A stretch of DNA of 64,000 nt from Tritrichomonas musculus. Taxonomy: Eukaryota > Parabasalia > Tritrichomonadida > Tritrichomonadidae. The stretch spans positions 1 to 64,000 of the forward strand of contig JAPFFF010000074.1 of the NCBI GenBank assembly GCA_039105265.1. Direction: 5' to 3'. Positions 35,754 through 47,490 of the stretch are shown here, in pieces (within the stretch, counting starts at the first letter, position 1; each line of letters opens with the position of its first letter). A program made the position numbers and the translations under genes. The notes under the pieces were generated by a model. That model was given only the letters and a program-made list of their open reading frames with translations, did not search any database and was not told where the DNA came from.

Positions 35754-36775
35754 TAAACTATTTTATTTCTTTTTGATTAAGATATTTTTATAAAAAAAAT
35801 TTTTTCAGTTATTTTTTTCATAAAGCTCATAGAATTTAATTTTTTTATTTTTATAAAGGTCGTACAACTAAATTGAATAAAAAATAAAATTAAATAAATT
35901 TATATTTATCTTAATAAATAATTTATTTAATAATTATAATATATAATTTATATATTTTATATCCAATATTATAAAATATAATGGTTGAAATAAAGACTTT
36001 AATTAAAATACAATATATATCGATTTCTTATATATTTGCATCATTTAAAAAATATAGATGTCATTTGAATGGATATACTATGTGTTATACAAATAATATT
36101 TTACTTTTTGACGAAATCCTTCAGTAATTGAAATATTAAACTTTTTATATTTATGAAACCAATCAACTAAATCTTCATTTTTAGAAAAAACTGACATTTG
36201 ATTTAGAATGAAATTCAAATATATTAGAAAGTAAATGCATATAAATAAAATTGTATTCTTCATTTGGCTCCTGTAACGTCCAATTTTTTTAAAATCATCA
36301 TTTAATAATTCAACAAATTCAATTTTTCTGCATTTTTAGCTAAAAAATGAATTTTTTTTTTTTCAATAATAATAACTATTTTTATATAACACTTAATGTT
36401 TTAAAAGCATATAAAAAGATATCAAAAGAATTAATGATTAGAATAAATTATATAAAAAGTTATCGCTATTCTAAATTTTTATAAAGTGTTATAAAATTCT
36501 TATCAAAAATAATTAAAATAAATTGAGATAAAATACTCAAATTTATTTTCTGAAGAAAATTTAATATATACTTATATCCTTTTAGTTTTTATTTTAATTT
36601 GAAATTTGTACGATGTAAATATTTATAAAACAGATTATTATTATTATTATAATAAAATATAATTAGTTTAAACAAACCAATCATTGAGTTTTACTGTTAA
36701 AATTCAGTTGTACGACCTTTATTTTTATTTTTTTTTTTTTTTAATTAATTTATCAAAAAGAAATAAAATAGTTTA
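35754..36775. mobile_element. ~1 kb inverted-repeat element, unit 2
   Basis: Copy of 5554-6575 with the same 24-bp inverted ends and inner AAAGGTCGTACAACT blocks. No copy-specific change noticed. Confidence 0.45.
36078..36263 (-). pseudogene. Small secreted-type ORF, 61 aa (unit 2)
   Basis: Identical to 5878-6063: signal-peptide-like start, then a weak I29-propeptide-like segment, no catalytic domain. Confidence 0.3.
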
Positions 36776-36784
36776 ATCTCATAC

Positions 36785-36850
36785 CCAGATAAATCCCACA
36801 GCCAGATAAATCCCACAACCAGATAATCCTACCGCCAGATAATATTATCT
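36785..36850. repeat. ~17-bp short tandem repeat x4, unit 2
   Basis: Same four CCAGATAA units as at 6585-6650. Confidence 0.7.
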
Positions 36851-36857
36851 TAAATAT

Positions 36858-37179
36858 TGACAAACATTGATGCTAGCAACAGATAAATATTGATGCTAAC
36901 AACAGATAAACATTAATGCTTACAACATACAAACATCGATGCTAACAACAGATAAACATCTATGCTAACAACATACAAACATTGATGTTAACAACATACA
37001 AACATCGATGCTAACAACAGATAAACATCTATGCTAACAACAGATAAACATCTATGCTAACAACAGATAAACATAGATGCTAACAACAGATAAACATAGA
37101 TGCTAACGACAGACAAACATAGATGCTTACAACATACAAACATCGATGCTAACAACAGACAAACATAGATGCTAACGAC
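36858..37179. repeat. 23-bp minisatellite, left of Polinton copy 2 (~14 units)
   Basis: One full 23-bp unit longer than the unit-1 array; the extra unit is of the CATCTATGC type near 37030-37060. It ends in the target duplicate AACGAC at 37174-37179. Confidence 0.92.
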
Positions 37180-37875
37180 AGTAGTAATGGTCTGTGCGGG
37201 ATGACCATCTAATAATTTTACTCGTACCTTGCCCAGCATACCTTGCAAGTTAACAAGCTCAGGTATAAAAAATCAGGTATGTTTACTTGTTATTGTTTTT
37301 ACCCTTGTTTTCATTACCAACCTATACATTTGAATAATTTTCTGGAACCCCTTAATCAACTCACCATTTTTGATAGGATAACTAAGTTTTTACAATTTTT
37401 CAAAAATTATATTTTTTAAAAATTTTTTTTATTTTTTATTTCCACTACATATAATGGAAGCCTTTGCTAATTATGCTGCTAAACAACTCCGTACATATGG
37501 AACAGATATGTATAACCTTTTTGCTGACATTTGTGATAAAGTCATTGATGGTGACCGTGATGCTGTTGATGTTGTTGAACCCTTTATTATAGACGCACAA
37601 ATGGATATATTCAGAAAGCAGAATCACTTATACATATCTTTTCATGATGAAAATGCTGCTTTTCGTGAGTATGGAGAAATATTTGATTACTATATTGATG
37701 AGCTTACTGGTGATTACAATGATTATGGTATGCCATATCACTTTCCAAAGAAGTTTTACGATGAGGTATACGAATTCTTTAAATACACTGATGAAGGAAA
37801 GAAATGCATGAATGAATTCAATCCAAACACGAATAAGATTCAGGAAATTTAATTAAAAAAGCAATTATTATTTTT
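37180..37875. repeat. Polinton copy 2 terminal inverted repeat, left
   Basis: Corresponds to 6957-7652. Pairs with 57394-58089. Confidence 0.93.
37454..37852 (+). CDS. Polinton TIR-encoded acidic protein, 132 aa (copy 2, left)
   Basis: Identical to 7231-7629. All four copies of this gene in the window give the same protein. Confidence 0.75.
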   Translation: MEAFANYAAKQLRTYGTDMYNLFADICDKVIDGDRDAVDVVEPFIIDAQMDIFRKQNHLYISFHDENAAFREYGEIFDYYIDELTGDYNDYGMPYHFPKKFYDEVYEFFKYTDEGKKCMNEFNPNTNKIQEI

Positions 37876-37926
37876 GTATTTTAAATATTTTAATTTTATT
37901 CTTATACAAAACGAACCAAACGCCAA

Positions 37927-40900
37927 ATGACAAATTTAATACCAGAAACATTATTCAATTTGGATACAGAAACAATAACCAAATTCATTGCGATTCTGAA
38001 CACTAAATTAAATGCTAATATTATTATTGACCAAGACAACAATATAAATATTACAAGGCTATGTAAATATTTCAACGACAATAATGCTTACAATATTCTT
38101 CTTGGTGATATTAAGCCTGATGAATTAGCTCCTACAGATGTTATTGATGAAATTACCATTAATAATTACATTGATGAAGTTATCAAACAAAACCAACAAC
38201 GAATAACAACAATAATTAATACACCCGAAGTAAATGAACCAGAAAACGAAGAACTGTACGAGTACCTTAAGAAAAATGGTCAACAATTCACTAGTAAGCA
38301 TAATGATTTTCTAATAGTTAATTTTCCAAATGATTTCGATAGAGCAGTAGCAGCTTTGCAAGCATATGACTACCCAGAAGCTTTGGTTAAAGAACGTAAT
38401 GATCATGGTAAACCTATTGTTACATATTATTTCAATGAAATATCATCTCTAGCAAACATATATGATGCCTTGCTTCATGTTTACCAAAGTGAACTAAAAC
38501 CATTTAAAATACATTTTCAACTTTCAGGAGTCTTTGAAACAAGTACCTTTGACTTTGAAACTTATGAAGAAAAATATGATTATGAGGCTAGAGAGATCAG
38601 ATGGCAAAACTACAAATCTGCCATACCAATTATAGTAAAAGATGAACGAAACCTTGATGAATGCAAAATGTATATAGAAACTGTACTAAACAGCTATGAA
38701 ACAACTTCATCAAACAATAAACTAACTATTGTACACTCAATATCCTTTACGATATCGAGAATGCGTAAGGTTACAGGTCGTATCAAAGATCTTCCAGAAA
38801 TATTCAAGAAGAGTAATAATTATATAATTGTTGATGATGAAGATGATAATTTATGTTGGTACCGATTTCTTGCTTGTTGTTTGTTTCCTGAATTGACTAA
38901 TACAACCAAATACGACATCAAACATCGTACTAAACGTGCCAAGAAACTGCTACTTGAGGAATATGGAATAACTTATACAACAAAAATACCAAAGCATGCA
39001 CAACGTTTATTGGACAATTTTCAAGGAGTAACAATGGAGGAGATGAAAGAATTAGCCGAAAAACATAAAATCAACATAAACATATATGAATACAACAATG
39101 ACAAACAATATGACTTACAGGAACAATGGTATTTCAACAAAGATTACACAACTTATTCAGCATTATTATTTACCAAAGACCTTACTGTTCATATTATGTT
39201 TATCAAAGATGCTGAAAAACTTACTGCAATTCATGTTTGTCCAAAATGCAATTCTTATGTTCATTACGGGCATAGCAATATCAAACGTTTCGATGATCAT
39301 GTCAAACATTGTGATGGTAAGTATAAGAAACAATTTGTACCAGCCAAGGAAGCTTTACCATATTGTCCACATATTTTAAACAATCCTGTCTATGAGTATT
39401 GTCTTGCACACGGATTACCATGGAAACCGAATATCTATTACATAACATATGACTTTGAAACAATGGATCAAGTTGTAAATACAGAAGCCAGTAAATCAAC
39501 TATTATCAATTCACGGCTCTTACCGTTATCAGTTTCCTCATGCGTAAAGTCTGCTTCTGGCTTAACAACAAATCATTTTAGTTTACAGGATAACAAAGAT
39601 TTCATTCCATTATGGCTTGATTGGCTTTTTGAACAATCATTAATTGTATACAAAGACAAACAACAATACTCATGTGTACCTGAAAAGATAGACAACAATA
39701 TAACTACCATAACGGTATTTGGTTTCAATTCTTCAAGATTTGATGGTAATCTATTCAAACAATATCTTAATGCCTCTCATTGGAAAATTGAATCAAATAG
39801 CATCATTGGAACATTATCATCACTAAAACAATTCATACTTACTTCAACTAAATATCCAACCAAACTTCGTTTTATAGATGCTCAAGCTTTTGTTGCCGGT
39901 GGAACATTAAAGCAATTTGGTGTTGACTTTGGAGGTGAAACCAACAGTAACAAGGGAGTCTTTCCGTATGAGGCTATCAATAGTGATAATTACAATGAAG
40001 TTTTATCTTCAACAGAACCATTTGTTTATGATGACTTCTATAGTTATTTGAACCAACGAAACCCATTATCTAAGGAAGATTATGCAGAATATGTAAATGA
40101 TTGCAAGAACTACAAAAATAGATGGGATTACTTACTAGCTTATAATGATAATGATGTAGAAATGATGATTAAGCCAATTGACAATCTTATTGCTATGAAC
40201 GCTGAATATAATGTAGACATGATATCAAACTTATCATTATCAAAGTGTTCAGCATGTATCAAGTACGCTCTTGCTTATAAAGATTTTGATCCAAACACTG
40301 AATACGACATAATTAACAAAGAAAATTCCTTCAAACCAACAATCAAATGGTGGAAATATAAATGTGACTGTTATTACAAGCAAGATCAAAAATATAATCA
40401 AACCCATAGTAATAACATGCGAAATCTTGACAAGTGTATATCAGTTTCTGATTTTGATGAATTTATGAAAATGTACAATAATGGTTGTTGCCATTTATGT
40501 AAGGAACATTTTACAAACGTAAACAAACCAACACTTGATAGAATTGATAACGATATTGGACATGAATTGAGCAATTGCAAACTCGCTTGTGTAGAATGTA
40601 ATAAGCTTCGTAAACGTGATGACCCAAAAATAACCTCATTAAGAATTCAGTTGAAGAAGTTTTGTAAACTAAATCATTTACCTACTCTCATTAACGATGA
40701 ACAAGAATATTATAGTTTACGAAATAACATAACAGGAGGACTATCAAACGTACAGCACAGATATAATATTAAAGGCGAAACACATATTAATAAGTTTAGG
40801 TACGATGCAATCAATAATAAAGTTCTTTCGTACGACACTCCAAATATAATGACACATGTTGTTGGAGTTGATTTTAATAGTTTGTACCCTTCATCGTTTT

Positions 40901-41997
40901 CTTCTACAAAACATGATTTCAATAAATATCATGGTGGAATTATGTACATGCCAGGTAGTTTCGTACGCAGAATAGATGTTAAAGACAACCAATCAAAACA
41001 AAAGGCAATAGACATTATAACTAGCAAAACAAGATTCCAACCAAATCCAAAACACTTATTCATAGCAAAAGTAAAGTTAGTATGCCCAGCAAGCAAGATC
41101 AATTACTTCATTAATTTTCCTCCAGTCTTCAGAAACATCAACATCAAAAATGAGGAATCAGTAATAGGAAGTTATATGTACTCTTATCTTCAAGAGCATA
41201 AACTAGCCTCATTAGACAAAGAAGAACGCAAACTTACTATGTTACTTGACACTTATGGAGAATATATGACATTTAGCAATTACTATTTATGGTTCTTACT
41301 TGATCATGGCTTAGTGCTAGAGGATGTAAAGAGTGTCTCAATTTATGAAGCTCATACAGGATTTCGTGAATTTGTTACTACATTCATGAAGAAACGACAA
41401 GATATTATTGCTGGGAAGTCAAATGGTAATGAAAAGTTTTACAAGATTAGTATGAATGGTTCGTATGGTTACGATGGAATGAACACTGAGAAGTTTTGTA
41501 AAGTAAAAATATGTGATACTAACAAAGCTTATCAGTATATTATTTCTCAAACGTACGTGAATGGTGCTCAATTAAATGATGATCTCTTTATTATTCAACA
41601 ACAACCAAAAACTTATCATTGCACTACCTGCTTACAAGAATCATTTTGGACATTAGATAATGCTAAATTCTGGTACTGTACCTTCTACTATGATTTTATG
41701 AATAGGTGCTTGGACATGAATAGACTTCATTTTATAGAAGGAGACACCGATTCTGCTTACTTTGCCATTTCAGGTAACAAAGATGAAACCCCATCACAGT
41801 TGTTCAACAATATCATCAAAGATGAATCATTTTGGTACAAGCATGTTTATAAGTTCTTTCCCAATCCACAACTTCATGATATTGCTGATGAAAAGAAACT
41901 TTTGGGGTGTGCAATAGAGAAAGTAGGAGACCATATGATAGCACTTGCACCAAAATGCTACACAATATGGAATAATGATGAAACAGTAAAGCTATGA
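37927..41997 (+). CDS. polB: Polinton family B DNA polymerase (copy 2)
   Basis: Same exonuclease, polymerase, zinc-finger and embedded HNH-like motifs as 7704-11774. The only protein difference noticed is Val for Leu in the N-terminal region (SAIPIIVKDE), outside all motifs. Confidence 0.96.
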   Translation: MTNLIPETLFNLDTETITKFIAILNTKLNANIIIDQDNNINITRLCKYFNDNNAYNILLGDIKPDELAPTDVIDEITINNYIDEVIKQNQQRITTIINTPEVNEPENEELYEYLKKNGQQFTSKHNDFLIVNFPNDFDRAVAALQAYDYPEALVKERNDHGKPIVTYYFNEISSLANIYDALLHVYQSELKPFKIHFQLSGVFETSTFDFETYEEKYDYEAREIRWQNYKSAIPIIVKDERNLDECKMYIETVLNSYETTSSNNKLTIVHSISFTISRMRKVTGRIKDLPEIFKKSNNYIIVDDEDDNLCWYRFLACCLFPELTNTTKYDIKHRTKRAKKLLLEEYGITYTTKIPKHAQRLLDNFQGVTMEEMKELAEKHKININIYEYNNDKQYDLQEQWYFNKDYTTYSALLFTKDLTVHIMFIKDAEKLTAIHVCPKCNSYVHYGHSNIKRFDDHVKHCDGKYKKQFVPAKEALPYCPHILNNPVYEYCLAHGLPWKPNIYYITYDFETMDQVVNTEASKSTIINSRLLPLSVSSCVKSASGLTTNHFSLQDNKDFIPLWLDWLFEQSLIVYKDKQQYSCVPEKIDNNITTITVFGFNSSRFDGNLFKQYLNASHWKIESNSIIGTLSSLKQFILTSTKYPTKLRFIDAQAFVAGGTLKQFGVDFGGETNSNKGVFPYEAINSDNYNEVLSSTEPFVYDDFYSYLNQRNPLSKEDYAEYVNDCKNYKNRWDYLLAYNDNDVEMMIKPIDNLIAMNAEYNVDMISNLSLSKCSACIKYALAYKDFDPNTEYDIINKENSFKPTIKWWKYKCDCYYKQDQKYNQTHSNNMRNLDKCISVSDFDEFMKMYNNGCCHLCKEHFTNVNKPTLDRIDNDIGHELSNCKLACVECNKLRKRDDPKITSLRIQLKKFCKLNHLPTLINDEQEYYSLRNNITGGLSNVQHRYNIKGETHINKFRYDAINNKVLSYDTPNIMTHVVGVDFNSLYPSSFSSTKHDFNKYHGGIMYMPGSFVRRIDVKDNQSKQKAIDIITSKTRFQPNPKHLFIAKVKLVCPASKINYFINFPPVFRNINIKNEESVIGSYMYSYLQEHKLASLDKEERKLTMLLDTYGEYMTFSNYYLWFLLDHGLVLEDVKSVSIYEAHTGFREFVTTFMKKRQDIIAGKSNGNEKFYKISMNGSYGYDGMNTEKFCKVKICDTNKAYQYIISQTYVNGAQLNDDLFIIQQQPKTYHCTTCLQESFWTLDNAKFWYCTFYYDFMNRCLDMNRLHFIEGDTDSAYFAISGNKDETPSQLFNNIIKDESFWYKHVYKFFPNPQLHDIADEKKLLGCAIEKVGDHMIALAPKCYTIWNNDETVKL

Positions 41998-42291
41998 AAT
42001 TAAAAGGAGTATCATTGAAAAAGAACAATATTGTACGTAATGATTATAAAGAAGTTTTGATGGAAAAATCTATTAAAGTTGGTAAGAACATTAACTTACA
42101 AATGAAGAACAATATTATGTCAAAGGTTACTGTTAACAAAAATGCTTTAACTGGTTCACACACAAAAATGATTGTACTAGAGAATCAAGCTTGTTTACCT
42201 TTCATTACTGGACTCACTGCAAAAGATTATTCTTATTAAAAAATTCATTCTTATTTTTGTTTTTTGTTTTTTATTTTTATTTTAAACAGTA

Positions 42292-42594
42292 ATGTCAAAC
42301 GAACAAGAAATAATAAAAGAGTTATTAGAAATCAAGCAGTTATTAAATCGCTTATTAGACAAACCAAAAATAACTAAACAGAGAACAGCTCCATTCAACA
42401 AAAGCAAAAATATGAATGATGAACAAAGAAAACAAGTTATGGAGTATATACAAAATGAAGATAACAAAAATGAAATAACAAAGCTACCAAAGCACAAACA
42501 AATCTCATATGTCAGACGAGAACTCAAAGAAAAATATAACATCAATCTTTCAATTTATATGACTGACAAACTAATTAACAAAATTATGCCTTAA
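42292..42594 (+). CDS. Polinton small charged protein, 100 aa (copy 2)
   Basis: Identical to 12069-12371, with the same 11-bp tail overlap with the fibre gene. Confidence 0.6.
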   Translation: MSNEQEIIKELLEIKQLLNRLLDKPKITKQRTAPFNKSKNMNDEQRKQVMEYIQNEDNKNEITKLPKHKQISYVRRELKEKYNINLSIYMTDKLINKIMP

Positions 42595-44872
42595 AAACTG
42601 CAAGCATATTTGTGTTTATGATACTAGTAATAATTCCTACTGTCATCCTTCTTATTTTTGCTGTTACTGCAGTAGCACCAGCAAGAATCTTTAGTTTATT
42701 GTCATCATCTATAAAAACTTCGTCACCTACACAATAACATGATGAATCTGTGACACGCACAAGGTAATCACCATGGGAAGCGAATGTTACTGAATTATTC
42801 TTGGTATCTATTTTTGTGCAAATTCCTATATACTCTTTCCATGTTCCCTGTGTTTTCACTGAGCAAATACAATCTGTAGTATCATTCACAGTTGATGGTA
42901 TCCACATATCACCATCATGTTTATAAACCTTACCAGTCATATATACTGGAGCTCCAATAACGAAATCATTAATAGAGTTCATTGCTGATTCAATTGGAGC
43001 ATAATGAGTAATTGTATTTGAACCATTGGATGTAATTGTACCATTAACCTTTAAATTAGAATCAATTATTGTATTTCTTGCAGAACCAAACATTTGAAAA
43101 GATTGAAATTTATAACCATCAACATATATATCCAATTCACCTGTATTATCATATTTTGCTGAATTGTATAAAAATTCTGTATTATATGTAGAATCATATC
43201 CAAATCTAATTGAAGTATTACTATTTGCATTTACAGAACTAAAGAAACTTGCAATATTACTTTCGGTACTATTAATTGTTAATGAACCATCATCATTTTT
43301 TGATACATATTTATTATCACATTCACTCTTCACTTGCTCAATAGCAAGGGCCAACTCTGTTGTCAATGCAAAGTTATCATTCACATATTTCACCGATGTA
43401 ATCATATTATCATTCACAGGTTGGTTGCTGATTAATGTAATAGATACATCATAAATATTAGTCAATGTATCATCCGTGGCTCTTAATGAGACAATATGGG
43501 TATTATAATTAATATTTATTAATTCACCACTGGTTGATTTGTAAATCATATTCAAACTTTTAAATAAACTGTATTCGTATTCAGCTTCTTCATATGTTGT
43601 ATCTTCAGCATTTCGTTTGAACTTCACGATGATCTTTTCGGTTGTGAATACTCTTCTTATATCATCATCAGGAACTACACAACCGCTATCATTCTGTGTA
43701 CATTGAATTGTGATTTGTTCTGGATTTTCATCAACAACATTTGCAGTTTTAATGAATGGTGATTCGATTTGTGCTCTAATGACGTTGATTAACCATTGAG
43801 TATTGCCACTTGAATTACACACCATAAATTCACCACGGTCATACCAAACAATAGATAATCCATTATCTAACATCATTCTATACCCTCTCATATATTTTTC
43901 ATAAGGCTTGAATATCAAATCAAAATGTTGTATATTGTTAATGTAATCTGTGTTAGAACCCCAATTAACATCAAATATCACATGTATATCGGTTTCTGGT
44001 AAGTATGGTTTTACAAATATATAATCACGAACAGGATTCGGATATTCGATATTCAATTCAGTTCCGTACAATGCAGTACTCAACGCAGATTCATTAACCA
44101 AATCCGTTGGAGTTGTTGGTGTATCTGTTTTTACTTGCTCAATAGCAAGGGCCAACTCTGTTTTCAATGCATACTTATCTAATTCATAAGCCAATTCATC
44201 CTCATCAACAAACTTCTCATCAGCTTGTGCACTAGTAAAATAAGCTGTCAAGTCAACTGGTTCTGGTATATCTGTTGAGAGTGCATACTTGGTCATATCT
44301 GGTAAGTCTTGTGTCTTCACGTACTCACTTAAGTTCGTAAGCTTCGCATACTCATCAAGATTAATCAAATCCATTGCTTTAGTTATTGCCATGGATGATA
44401 ATATATATGATGCTTGTGCTGATAGCGGTTTATCATCATTCATTAATTTCTGTTGAACTTCTTCTGTTGGTTCTTCATTCGGATTCAATTGTAGTTCATT
44501 ATTTTTGAGAACTGTGGGTATTTCAGGTATGTCAGTTGATAATGCAAAATTGTTAACAACGTAATCACGTAATGTATTAACAGCGTTTTGAATTTCTTCA
44601 CTACTAGCATACTTTAATAATTCTTTATTGAATTCCTCTGTTTTCAAATAATCGAATAAATCAGTTGTTTTCGCGTACTCACTTAAGTTCGTAAGCTTTG
44701 CGTAAGGTTCCAATAATTCTTTCAATTCCTCGGTATTCAAGCTTGACCCCATATTATTTACGTTATTGCATTGACACCCACATGAAGTGGCATATTGTTT
44801 TATGTATTCTATTATTAATTCGTCTATAGTATTCACTTTCTTGATGCTACCTGCTTGCTCTATTGTGAACAT
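42584..44872 (-). CDS. Polinton fibre-like protein, 762 aa (copy 2)
   Basis: Protein identical to 12361-14649. One synonymous Gln codon change at 43694. Stalk repeats and beta-rich tip unchanged. Confidence 0.65.
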   Translation of the reverse strand: MFTIEQAGSIKKVNTIDELIIEYIKQYATSCGCQCNNVNNMGSSLNTEELKELLEPYAKLTNLSEYAKTTDLFDYLKTEEFNKELLKYASSEEIQNAVNTLRDYVVNNFALSTDIPEIPTVLKNNELQLNPNEEPTEEVQQKLMNDDKPLSAQASYILSSMAITKAMDLINLDEYAKLTNLSEYVKTQDLPDMTKYALSTDIPEPVDLTAYFTSAQADEKFVDEDELAYELDKYALKTELALAIEQVKTDTPTTPTDLVNESALSTALYGTELNIEYPNPVRDYIFVKPYLPETDIHVIFDVNWGSNTDYINNIQHFDLIFKPYEKYMRGYRMMLDNGLSIVWYDRGEFMVCNSSGNTQWLINVIRAQIESPFIKTANVVDENPEQITIQCTQNDSGCVVPDDDIRRVFTTEKIIVKFKRNAEDTTYEEAEYEYSLFKSLNMIYKSTSGELININYNTHIVSLRATDDTLTNIYDVSITLISNQPVNDNMITSVKYVNDNFALTTELALAIEQVKSECDNKYVSKNDDGSLTINSTESNIASFFSSVNANSNTSIRFGYDSTYNTEFLYNSAKYDNTGELDIYVDGYKFQSFQMFGSARNTIIDSNLKVNGTITSNGSNTITHYAPIESAMNSINDFVIGAPVYMTGKVYKHDGDMWIPSTVNDTTDCICSVKTQGTWKEYIGICTKIDTKNNSVTFASHGDYLVRVTDSSCYCVGDEVFIDDDNKLKILAGATAVTAKIRRMTVGIITSIINTNMLAVFKA

Positions 44873-44886
44873 TTATAATATAATAA
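44873..44886. promoter_or_regulatory. Compact divergent promoter (copy 2)
   Basis: Same 14-bp gap with ACATTTA/TAAATGT palindrome around both start codons as at 14650-14663. Confidence 0.45.
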
Positions 44887-47490
44887 ATGTCTACTAGGCG
44901 AGCTGACGGAACAGATTTCAAAAAAATGATAAGAGAACAAATAAAAGATATGAATTACCGTAGAATGTTGCTATATATGTATGAACAAGCAAATATTGAC
45001 CAAGACATTATTTGGAATATCATTGAATGTCTTGATAACCCAAAAAAATATCGAAGTGATATAATCAATAGACTTGAAGAACTGAAAAATTCCTTTATGA
45101 TAGCCAAACAAAGTACACCAAAACAAAAAGAAAAATTAACAAATATGTTGATTGATAGTACAAAGGACTTTAATAAACTAGATGATAAGATTAAGAAACC
45201 AACTGTAACTATTCCTTTACCAGCGTCTTTACCAAAGCCAGAAAGCTATTTGGAAGAAGAGGAGGAACCAGAAGCAGATCAACATTATTATAGAAACAGA
45301 TATAATGATGATTTGAACACACTTACTGAGATAATTGAACTAAAAAAAGATGTATCAGATTCACTTCTTTTATACTACAGAATTGCTGATGACCCTGAAA
45401 AATACCCTATCTTCAACAAAAAAGATACAAAGCAAATTAGGTCTCTTGTAGAATCTTTGACGAAGAACATTGATTCTTATAATAGAAACTCTGACAAAAT
45501 TATATCAGATGTTGAGGCTTTGATGAAATTCGAAAATCAAAGAAGGCAAACAAATATAGAAACAATGAGTAAGATTGCTAATTCACCATGTACACCAAAC
45601 ATGAGTAAAGAAGAAAAAGAAAAGTTGTTACAAATATATAAAAGTTCTTGTGCTGTAGATGCTACACAGCTTCGTAAATTTGGTTTGTTGAATGACGATT
45701 TCACAGAAGAAAATCTGTATAATTATTACAATCGTGCTTGCTCGCCAAAAGACGATTCTGACACCAGAGTAAGAAAGCTTGTTCTACAGTTGCATACTGC
45801 TATTCGTGAGACAAACATTTTTGATGAAACTACAGAACCCAAAAACAAAAAGCGACTGAAACAATTATTAAAGTATATTTCTGAGAATGGAGATCGAGAA
45901 ATTCTTTACAATATGAATAGCGATGACAATGAAAATGAATATTTATTCGATCATAAAACAATGTCAAGAGAAGAAGTTACTGTTAATAGCGATGGAGAAA
46001 TTGAAGATGAGGATGAAGTTAATGATCTTAATACATCTTTAGCAGCGTTCAGAGCTCCACGTAAAGAAAGAAGAACATTAGAAGATCAAGAAGTAACCTT
46101 TGCTGATAGCGCTGCTAAAAGATTCAAACCCTATGGTGAATTTACTCATGAAAACACTTATATGCCCGACAAGGACTTTACAGAAGATTTGTTGAAGAAA
46201 CCTACAAGAACTGTTGGTAAAAGAAAAAATAGAGATGCTAAAGATATACCTGATAAACTTAAAAAGTCTTTCAAAATAGCCAAATTGTCAGGTGAAGGAG
46301 ATGTTTCCTTTTACAATCAGCAATTGTTAGAAATCATCATCAACGGTAATTTCCGTATCAAGTACATACCGAATGCAGCCACACGAGATTTAGCACAAGA
46401 ATATGCTTATAATCATGTTGACGATTCTGGACAACCTCGCTACAGGCTTCTTCCACCAAACACAAAAGATCCTAACGGTGTTGCCATTACAGATTTGAAC
46501 GGAGACCTAGTTGATGATATTGTTCTTGTAGATAAACGTGGAGTACCAAGAATCATTAATGGCTATAAGATTGTTCGTGCTAGTCCGTATAAGAAAGTAT
46601 GGAAATCAAAATACAAATCACGTGAAGCTAGAAAAGAAACACCATTTAATGTTTGGCTAGCAGCACAATTTCAAAAGTCTATTGACAATGTTGATTGGGC
46701 CAAAGGTGAATATAAACTTAAAGAAACAGAAGAAATGCAAAAGTATACAGATCATTATACAAAATTGGGCTTAGGAAAGCCAAGAATAAGCAAAAGATTG
46801 TCTCCTAGTTCGTATTGGGCATCTATTTTCTCTTATCTTTGGAAGTTCTTTTGGGAAGTAGCGTATCCAGGTTACAAATCTGTAATAAGACTTCTTAACT
46901 ATTTAGGAGTTTCTAACGCTATGTACATTATTGTTGTTGATCTTGGTGTCAAACGAGAAATAGAAACAAAAGATTTTGGAAGTAAACTTCTTACATACCC
47001 TGCTTGGGCAAACTACAAACGAGATCACAAAGCAGCTTATAACGAAAGAGCAGGACCAAAAGTTGTAAAAATAGGAACAGATTACATAGATCCTATCATA
47101 GATATCAAGACGGGTGAAATTAAAGTAGAAAATCTTGAAAAGAGTAATAAAACTCATGCTGCTTTCATTAGACTTATAGAAAGATTGTTCCTATTAGTTT
47201 TCGTAGAAATACTCATGTTAGGAGAGAAGCCTGGACAAGAAGTTATACAAGAACTTATACAAGAACAAGTTCTGTCTGCAACACCAAAAGAACTTAAAGA
47301 GAACAAAGCTTACTATACAAAACGTTTGACAGCTATTGTGGATAAACTTTATGGTAGTGGTAGTAAATATGCAGCTTATAAAGAACAATACAAGCAACAA
47401 CAACTAGAACGTAAGAATGATGTTTATCGCTATGATATCAAAACCGTAGATGCACTTACAAGTGATGAAGATGATGAGGATGAGGCTTAA
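44887..47490 (+). CDS. Polinton large protein with hydrophobic segments, 867 aa (copy 2)
   Basis: Identical to 14664-17267. Unrecognised. Confidence 0.65.
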   Translation: MSTRRADGTDFKKMIREQIKDMNYRRMLLYMYEQANIDQDIIWNIIECLDNPKKYRSDIINRLEELKNSFMIAKQSTPKQKEKLTNMLIDSTKDFNKLDDKIKKPTVTIPLPASLPKPESYLEEEEEPEADQHYYRNRYNDDLNTLTEIIELKKDVSDSLLLYYRIADDPEKYPIFNKKDTKQIRSLVESLTKNIDSYNRNSDKIISDVEALMKFENQRRQTNIETMSKIANSPCTPNMSKEEKEKLLQIYKSSCAVDATQLRKFGLLNDDFTEENLYNYYNRACSPKDDSDTRVRKLVLQLHTAIRETNIFDETTEPKNKKRLKQLLKYISENGDREILYNMNSDDNENEYLFDHKTMSREEVTVNSDGEIEDEDEVNDLNTSLAAFRAPRKERRTLEDQEVTFADSAAKRFKPYGEFTHENTYMPDKDFTEDLLKKPTRTVGKRKNRDAKDIPDKLKKSFKIAKLSGEGDVSFYNQQLLEIIINGNFRIKYIPNAATRDLAQEYAYNHVDDSGQPRYRLLPPNTKDPNGVAITDLNGDLVDDIVLVDKRGVPRIINGYKIVRASPYKKVWKSKYKSREARKETPFNVWLAAQFQKSIDNVDWAKGEYKLKETEEMQKYTDHYTKLGLGKPRISKRLSPSSYWASIFSYLWKFFWEVAYPGYKSVIRLLNYLGVSNAMYIIVVDLGVKREIETKDFGSKLLTYPAWANYKRDHKAAYNERAGPKVVKIGTDYIDPIIDIKTGEIKVENLEKSNKTHAAFIRLIERLFLLVFVEILMLGEKPGQEVIQELIQEQVLSATPKELKENKAYYTKRLTAIVDKLYGSGSKYAAYKEQYKQQQLERKNDVYRYDIKTVDALTSDEDDEDEA